A DNA stretch of 64,000 nt from Rubripirellula reticaptiva (GTDB lineage Bacteria > Planctomycetota > Planctomycetia > Pirellulales > Pirellulaceae): assembly GCF_007860175.1 (NCBI RefSeq), contig NZ_SJPX01000001.1, forward strand, positions 496,001 through 560,000, given 5' to 3'. A program made the position numbers and the translations under genes. Each line of letters begins with the position of its first letter. Position 1 is the first letter of the stretch. Below, piece by piece: positions 58,489-64,000 of the stretch. The notes beneath the pieces are model-generated. The model worked only from the letters and a program-made list of their open reading frames with translations, had not been told where the DNA came from and searched no databases.

Positions 58489-59385
58489 ATGAAACGAAAA
58501 CTCACGACCAATCTCGCAGCCGCTTTCTTGGCGATGCCGTTGGCGACGGTATTCATGGCTACCAATGCATCATCCCAAAATTTTGACACGCCCCAAACTC
58601 GACTGCGTCCGATTGGTGCACCTAGCGCCGTGGACCAGTACCGATCACCCGCCGCGACAGAAGTTCGAACGGCCGGTGCATTCCAAGAAACGGCTTACAG
58701 CTCGCAGGTACGACAAACCGCGATGCAGCTGTCATTTCCGGCGACAGGAGAAAACGGTGCCGTGACGGCACCACCATCCACTTCGCCATCCACAATGACG
58801 CCGCCTAGTTATTCGGCGCCGCCTGCGACTTTCACACCGCCCGCCACATCGACGCCTCTGCCTCCGGCACGGATCGCACCGCCACCAAGTTCGCTGCCAC
58901 GTTCGTCATCGCCGCCTTCAAATCTGCCGATGTCCTCCCTGCCGTCTTCGACATTGCCACCACAGACATTGTCACAGCAAGGAATCTCATCCAGCAGTGA
59001 CTTGGTCCCGATCGCACAACCGAGTCTTGGCAACGCTGGTTACGCAACGATGTATAACTGCAGCAACGTATCAGGCCCCAGTACTTATTCGGCGGCCAGC
59101 GGAATTGGATGCGGGCAAGTTGGCTATCAAGCCCCCGTCGGATACCAGGCTCCCACCGGTTACGCGCCACCCAACAACACATACGCGCCTGGAACCATTC
59201 CGCCGCCTGGCGTGATTGCCGCGCCGATCGCGGTTCCGCCAGCGACCGCTGCACCGGTCGGCCCGCTGTTGACATTTGGACAATCCGCGAACCCTGTCCA
59301 AGTCGGCCCTGGCCTACTGGGACAACCCAAGGCTTACGTGCCCGGCCAAGGTCTGCGAAACTGGTTGCGTTACTTCACGCCTTAG
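58489..59385 (+). CDS. Proline/serine-rich secreted protein
   Basis: 298 residues with a signal peptide ('NLAAAFLAMPLATVFMA'). The mature part is Pro-, Ser- and Thr-rich with short runs of PPS/APP, and two GYQAP units plus GYAPP near residues 205-221. No enzyme motif. Probable cell-surface or structural protein with little fold. It ends 16 bases before comB. Confidence 0.65.
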   Translation: MKRKLTTNLAAAFLAMPLATVFMATNASSQNFDTPQTRLRPIGAPSAVDQYRSPAATEVRTAGAFQETAYSSQVRQTAMQLSFPATGENGAVTAPPSTSPSTMTPPSYSAPPATFTPPATSTPLPPARIAPPPSSLPRSSSPPSNLPMSSLPSSTLPPQTLSQQGISSSSDLVPIAQPSLGNAGYATMYNCSNVSGPSTYSAASGIGCGQVGYQAPVGYQAPTGYAPPNNTYAPGTIPPPGVIAAPIAVPPATAAPVGPLLTFGQSANPVQVGPGLLGQPKAYVPGQGLRNWLRYFTP

Positions 59386-59401
59386 TCTCCAGCAGTTACC
59401 G

Positions 59402-60172
59402 ATGCGACTAATCACGTCACTGATCCCCAGCCAAACCGGTACCGGAACGGCGATCGCTTCTGACAAAATCGATGTGGCCGTCGTCATCGATGTGCTACGT
59501 GCCACGTCGGTCGCAACCGTTGCGATGGCGGCCGGCGCAACCGAGATTGTGACGTGTCGCGAGATATCCGATGCAAGGTCACGAGCGCTGCCAGGTGCAG
59601 TCGATCCTGAATCAACGGCCCCATCGCTATTGTGTGGCGAACGAGAATGTCGGCCGATCGATGGTTTTCAGTTTGGCAACTCACCGGCCGAGTACACCCC
59701 CGCGCTAGTCGCCGGCAAGCGGCTGATCTTGACCACAACCAACGGAACGCGAGCCGTTGAAGTGGCGTCCGCCGCTGACTCGATCATGTTGGCAAGCTTC
59801 TTGAATTTGTCCGCCGTGATTGACGCAATCATGGATGCAGATACCGTCCACGTCGTCTGCGCCGGCACCAACGGCGACGTGACCGGTGAAGACGTCATGC
59901 TTGCCGGGGCGATCATCGACCGCTGCCAAGCCCGTCTCGGATCAGCACTCGAATTGGACGACGCATCAGCAATCGCAAAAGCATGGTGGCACGCTCGTCA
60001 GCCCACCCCTAGTCCAGCATCGCTGGCAGCCGCCTTTTCCGAAACCGCCGGCGGCCGAAATCTGATCCGAGTCGGCTACGAAGCCGACCTTGCCCGCTGC
60101 GCTGCGATCGACACCGTCCCCGTCGTTCCCGTACGAACACGGAAATCCCCGACGGGTTTTACCGCCCGCTGA
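59402..60172 (+). CDS. comB: ComB family 2-phosphosulfolactate phosphatase
   Basis: 256 residues from the ATG at 59402. Family blocks: 'DVAVVIDVLRATSVATVAMA', 'LLCGERECRPIDGFQFGNSP', 'LILTTTNGTRAV', 'VCAGTNGDVTGEDVMLAGAI'. In archaea ComB acts in coenzyme M synthesis; in bacteria the same activity may serve sulfolactate metabolism. The rest of the pathway is not in this window. Confidence 0.9.
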   Translation: MRLITSLIPSQTGTGTAIASDKIDVAVVIDVLRATSVATVAMAAGATEIVTCREISDARSRALPGAVDPESTAPSLLCGERECRPIDGFQFGNSPAEYTPALVAGKRLILTTTNGTRAVEVASAADSIMLASFLNLSAVIDAIMDADTVHVVCAGTNGDVTGEDVMLAGAIIDRCQARLGSALELDDASAIAKAWWHARQPTPSPASLAAAFSETAGGRNLIRVGYEADLARCAAIDTVPVVPVRTRKSPTGFTAR

Positions 60173-60174
60173 TC

Positions 60175-60191
60175 AACTGAAATTCAGTTTT
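60175..60191 (+). terminator. Short AT-rich hairpin after comB
   Basis: AACTGA and TCAGTT pair around an AAT loop, followed by TT. It begins three bases after the comB stop. The stem is weak (six pairs, AT-rich), so termination is only tentative. Confidence 0.35.
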
Positions 60192-60375
60192 GCAAAAGAC
60201 GCTTTCACCGAACCGCTGGTCGTCGAAACGCTGCAATTGCTCATCAACAGTCGCGACCGAGCCGATTAATCCTCGCAGTTTGATAGCAATTCACAGCGTC
60301 TCGGACGACAATTCAAGCTTGCTGAATTTTTCTAGTTTCTGCTAAAGATCGGGTTTCACGGACACCCAAACGATC

Positions 60376-63045
60376 ATGGCAGAGACCTCCAAACCTAGCG
60401 GAACAGCGGCGAAAGCGGCCAACCCGGCCGATAAGCTCACTACGTTGTTGATGCTTGCTGCTGCGCTGACGGCGATTGGCGGCTTTGCCATTCTGTTTTC
60501 GTTGTGGTGGCGTTCAAGCGTAACTGACTCGTACGAGGTTCTGCGCGTCGCGGCGCAGGAATTCGTGGCTGGCCGCCCCATCATTGCTGGTGAACTAGCT
60601 GAAACCGTCCACTTCGAAGGCGAGCCGGATCAACCGCCCGGTGATACCGAGGAAATGTTGCCGCCCGAAGGTGAAGAGCCACCGGAACTGGAACCTGCCC
60701 CGATCGAAGGCGAAGAATTGTCGCCCGAAGCCAAAGCGGCGTTCGAAGAAGCAGAAAAACTGCAAGAGTGGATTCGCTTGCGAGACTTTCTGGTCGGTGC
60801 TGGCAAGGTTGCAAAAGCACAAGAAGAAACCGACTTTCGCCAGCGGCGACGTCAATTACTCGAAGCCGTCCGACCACTCGAAGCGTCTCGCCAAAACGGT
60901 TTTCCCGCTGGTCGACAAACCGAAGGTCACCAAATGCTCGGTGACGCTTTTTATCAACTTGGACGATATCCCGACGCGGCAATCGAACTGCTCGCCGCTG
61001 CCGAACTCGATCCCGGGCTACGGCGGTCGTTGCTTTCGAAAATCGCGGACTCTCAACTGCGATCTCGTGGTACATCAGCGCAACCTGCACTGGCAACTAT
61101 CGAAGAACTGCTACGCGACAGTTCCCTAGCACCGAAACAAGCTTGGGAAGCGGAACTGATTCGCATTCGCTCGTTGATCGAATTGAAACGCTTTGGCGAT
61201 GCACAAGATGCAATTGATATCTTACTGGCCAAACCGGTCACTTCCGACGTTGCGAGCCAAGGTGAAGAAGCCGACTATCGCGACGAGGCACGACTGCTTA
61301 GTGCAATCATTGGTGTCCAAAAGGCGATCGACCAATACGGAGCGATGCCGGCTGACACAATGGAAGATCGCAGCGATGCCATGGTCGACCTGCGACCAAC
61401 AGACGAAGTCTTGGGCTCACTTCAGCGTGAAGCCGCGCCAAAAACATCAGCAATGGCCAGGCTGTGGCTTGCTCGCAGCCAATTGGTTCAAGGACGGTTG
61501 GACGAAGGCTTAAGCGGCCTGACCTCGGTCCGGGGACAACGCCCCTTTGGTGCCGAAGCGATCCTAGGCGGATTGGAAGAAGTCGAGTTACTCGCTCGCC
61601 AAGGCAAAGGCGACGAAGCGTTGCAGACGACGCGTTTCATGATGCGTGAGATCGGTGACCCGAGCGGCTTTGATACTGACGCGGTCACGTTCACAGATTT
61701 CCAGCGCCGCATGTTTGCCGCAACCGAAGACCTTCGCCGAGCAGGTGATTTTGAGAACGCGATCGATATGGCAAGATCCTTGCCGCCGGTTTTTGAAAAA
61801 GCTGACTCGCTGATGCAGGAGGCGATCGGCTACAGCGAGTGGGCTGAAAAAACCATGAGCGATGGCAGATCACCATCCGGCGATATCAGTCGCAGCGCAT
61901 CGATCCTAGCCCGTTCACGCTATCGTGCGTCCGGCGACGCGTTCGCGCAAGCCGCCCAGCTGCGCTTCGATACCAACCAATATGTTTCGACTCAGTGGTC
62001 GGCGATCGAAGCCTATCAAAAAGGTCGACACTTTCGCCGCAGCATTCGGCTGCTTGAACCCTACCTTCGATATGAAAACCGTCGTCGCCAGCCGCGAGGT
62101 TTGGTCGCCTATGGTCGAGCACTCTTAGCCGAAGGCGATGAGGAAAAAGCCATCGAAGCGGTCGAAGCTTGCATCATTGAATACCCACGCGATCCGCTGC
62201 GGTATGACGCTCGACTGATCGCTGCCCAGGCACATGCCGAACTTCAAGAACTGGATCTTGCACGCAAGTATCTGGAAGACAATCTTCGCGACGGTGAACT
62301 GACACCCCAAAGTCCGGCTTGGCGTGAATCGCTGATGAAGCTTGGCGAAATGCGATTCGAACAGGCGTATCAAAACCATTTGGCGGCTGAGCAGGCAGCC
62401 CCCGAAGAGCAACTTGAGTTGATGCGTTTGAATCAACCGATCCTAGAGGAAGCAATTCGATACCTTGAGCAAACCGTTGATCGATACCAACTTCCCGATG
62501 CCATCGGCGCTGCCTACAACGCCGCTCGTGCTCACTCGCTTGCCGCTGACTGGCCACGAATCGAAGCCGAATCGCCCGAAATTCTTGAAGCCGCCAAACG
62601 CTCGCTTCGTACCCAAGCGGACCAAGAACTGCAAATCGGTTTGGACGGATTCATCAACTTGCGACAATACCTACTTTCTCGCGAAGAAGAATCACGATTG
62701 CCGCGGGACCAAGAAGCGATCCTACGCAACTGTTTCCTTGCCGAAGCAGAGTCGCTGCGTCGAATGACGCACTTGGAAGACGCCGCAACGGCTTATCGAG
62801 CTGCTGAACTTCGCTACCTGAACGAACCAACCGCGCTCGAAGCCATCCTGGGTCGCGCCGGGTGCCTGCGGGAACTCGGCCGCGACCAAGAATCCAAACT
62901 TCTCATTCGGCAAGCATCCGTCGTGCTCGGCCGAATCCCCGCCGAATGGGACGACCGGTTCGCAGAAACGACCCGGTTCGATCGCAACGGTTGGGAACAA
63001 TACCTGACATGGATGAATAGCCGCCCCGAAACAAGCGGCGCTTGA
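60376..63045 (+). CDS. Large TPR-like protein with one membrane anchor
   Basis: 889 residues. After a short basic N-terminus, one membrane segment ('LLMLAAALTAIGGFAILFSL', about 24-45) leads into a Pro/Glu-rich linker and then ~750 residues of helical repeats ('GHQMLGDAFYQLGRYPDAAI' is typical TPR). It probably scaffolds an envelope complex. A small helical protein gene and a kinase-like gene follow on the same strand. Confidence 0.72.
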   Translation: MAETSKPSGTAAKAANPADKLTTLLMLAAALTAIGGFAILFSLWWRSSVTDSYEVLRVAAQEFVAGRPIIAGELAETVHFEGEPDQPPGDTEEMLPPEGEEPPELEPAPIEGEELSPEAKAAFEEAEKLQEWIRLRDFLVGAGKVAKAQEETDFRQRRRQLLEAVRPLEASRQNGFPAGRQTEGHQMLGDAFYQLGRYPDAAIELLAAAELDPGLRRSLLSKIADSQLRSRGTSAQPALATIEELLRDSSLAPKQAWEAELIRIRSLIELKRFGDAQDAIDILLAKPVTSDVASQGEEADYRDEARLLSAIIGVQKAIDQYGAMPADTMEDRSDAMVDLRPTDEVLGSLQREAAPKTSAMARLWLARSQLVQGRLDEGLSGLTSVRGQRPFGAEAILGGLEEVELLARQGKGDEALQTTRFMMREIGDPSGFDTDAVTFTDFQRRMFAATEDLRRAGDFENAIDMARSLPPVFEKADSLMQEAIGYSEWAEKTMSDGRSPSGDISRSASILARSRYRASGDAFAQAAQLRFDTNQYVSTQWSAIEAYQKGRHFRRSIRLLEPYLRYENRRRQPRGLVAYGRALLAEGDEEKAIEAVEACIIEYPRDPLRYDARLIAAQAHAELQELDLARKYLEDNLRDGELTPQSPAWRESLMKLGEMRFEQAYQNHLAAEQAAPEEQLELMRLNQPILEEAIRYLEQTVDRYQLPDAIGAAYNAARAHSLAADWPRIEAESPEILEAAKRSLRTQADQELQIGLDGFINLRQYLLSREEESRLPRDQEAILRNCFLAEAESLRRMTHLEDAATAYRAAELRYLNEPTALEAILGRAGCLRELGRDQESKLLIRQASVVLGRIPAEWDDRFAETTRFDRNGWEQYLTWMNSRPETSGA

Positions 63046-63083
63046 TTGCATCCAACCACCCTTCAATGATTTGAGAGCCACTT

Positions 63084-63533
63084 ATGAACGCAGACGAACT
63101 GACTGCTATTATCGATCGTCGCTTTGAAACGCTGTCACATCTATTGGAACTGAGCCTGCGCCAGGTCCAAGCGATCGATGAAAGCCGCATGAGTGATCTG
63201 ATGCGGATTCTGTCCGACAAACAACCGCCGATCAACGAATTGATCCAAATCGGCAAACAACTGGCATCCGCGGTCGGCGAAGACCCCGCAAATCGCCAAT
63301 GGGCATCGGATGAAGATCGCAGGCGTTGTCGCGAGCGACAAAGTCAATGCGAATTGATGCATGACGAATTGCTTGCGATCGAAGCCGACTGCGAGGGCCG
63401 ATTGACGGCAAGCAGAGCATCGGCGCAAGAGAAACTACAACGCTTTGACAACGGACGAGTCGCAGCTAATAGCTACGCACAAGCACAAACGACACGTCCA
63501 TCCGGCGGAAGCTTGGATTTGTCCAGCGACTGA
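63084..63533 (+). CDS. Small helical protein, possibly FlgN-like
   Basis: 149 residues, almost entirely helical, with regular hydrophobic spacing ('AIIDRRFETLSHLLELSLRQ') and a flexible C-terminus. Length and pattern are like FlgN-type chaperones, but the resemblance is weak and no other flagellar gene is visible in the window. The TPR-like gene lies 38 bases upstream and a HATPase-like gene about 180 bases downstream. Confidence 0.5.
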   Translation: MNADELTAIIDRRFETLSHLLELSLRQVQAIDESRMSDLMRILSDKQPPINELIQIGKQLASAVGEDPANRQWASDEDRRRCRERQSQCELMHDELLAIEADCEGRLTASRASAQEKLQRFDNGRVAANSYAQAQTTRPSGGSLDLSSD

Positions 63534-63715
63534 GTGCGACAGTCTATTTTGGAACAAATGAAGAAAACTTCTCAAGTCTTTCTCCATTCGATCTTGCGTC
63601 GCATTGTCTCTGGTGGGTATCAGCGAAGATGAATTTCAGTGAGGCCACGGATTCGGCCCGCTTTATCATCACTTGACGACTGAAAATCCGTCACCGAAGG
63701 AATCGGAGACCTATC

Positions 63716-64000
63716 ATGACAAATCATTGGATCGACCCAAAGACGAGCCATTCTTTAGCCGTTTTGGTGGAATCGGTAACCGTGCCCTTGTTAATCAAAC
63801 ACGATGGCCCTGTTTGCCTTGAACTTGACATCGACGTCAAAATGCGTGTCCCTGCCGATGCAAGTCGATTGGTGGACCTGATCAAATCACTGGTCGGACA
63901 ATCGCTTGCCGAAATGTCCGACGGCGGCGACCTGACGATCACGGCTTGCGAGACCACAAACGGTGTCGAGGTAGAAATCGCCGACACGGGCTGTGACGTC
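63716..64000 (+). CDS. Histidine-kinase-type ATPase-like protein (3' end cut off by window)
   Basis: First 95 residues of a gene running off the right edge. 'SRLVDLIKSLVGQSLAEMSD' and 'GGDLTITACETTNGVEVEIA' then D-T-G follow the HATPase_c layout. The N-box asparagines are replaced (S and Q where N is usual) and DTGxG is D-T-G-C-D. There is no room for a DHp histidine domain before it, so the visible part is a lone ATPase-like domain. It could be an altered sensor protein or a divergent kinase whose remaining domains follow beyond the window. Confidence 0.6.
   Translation, partial: MTNHWIDPKTSHSLAVLVESVTVPLLIKHDGPVCLELDIDVKMRVPADASRLVDLIKSLVGQSLAEMSDGGDLTITACETTNGVEVEIADTGCDV

Overview
The window reads as chromosomal DNA of a planctomycete, most like the Pirellulaceae (Rhodopirellula and relatives). 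The evidence is the family mix: two DUF1559 prepilin-like proteins, an arylsulfatase, a PknB-type kinase with a large C-terminal extension, a DUF1080 sugar hydrolase, a MoxR/VWA pair, and many large membrane or low-complexity proteins with no known family. Starts often lack a clear Shine-Dalgarno sequence. I found no tRNA, rRNA, CRISPR array, insertion sequence or phage gene. The window is cut inside a gene at both ends.

Bases 1-12530 form one forward nitrate-assimilation cluster: nitrate ABC transporter (nrtA partial, nrtB, two ATPases), a tandem-GAF protein overlapping the second ATPase, a four-cluster ferredoxin fused to a DmsC-like membrane anchor, a cytoplasmic molybdopterin nitrate reductase, a siroheme nitrite reductase, and a flavoprotein joining a small Fe-S domain to a CysJ-like FAD/NADPH module. 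Together they could import nitrate and reduce it to ammonium. The inferred electron routes are a membrane Fe-S subunit for nitrate and an NADPH flavoprotein for nitrite.

Bases 12600-30000: metH on the minus strand; a forward pair with a membrane protein and an altered P-loop ATPase; a minus-strand set matching arsenosugar biosynthesis (arsM, arsS and a third methyltransferase-like gene); a DUF1559 protein with a large membrane protein; then forward gcvT-gcvH-lplA, an FHA protein, and an ECF sigma / anti-sigma pair that overlaps a large hydrolase-like protein lacking its serine nucleophile.

Bases 32600-49200: a Tat-exported sugar isomerase-like protein, a large membrane protein, a MoxR AAA+ ATPase with a VWA partner, a lipoprotein, then housekeeping genes rsgA, ftsH and recQ (minus), a small CPXCG protein, a DapA-family aldolase and a sulfatase.

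Bases 49300-64000: a membrane Ser/Thr kinase behind a clear sigma-70 promoter, a small monohaem c-type cytochrome, a DUF1080 protein, a DUF1559 protein, a lipoprotein, rpmB, gatC, an NhaC-family antiporter, a proline-rich secreted protein, comB, a large TPR-like membrane protein, a small FlgN-like protein, and the start of a degenerate histidine-kinase ATPase-like gene cut by the right edge.
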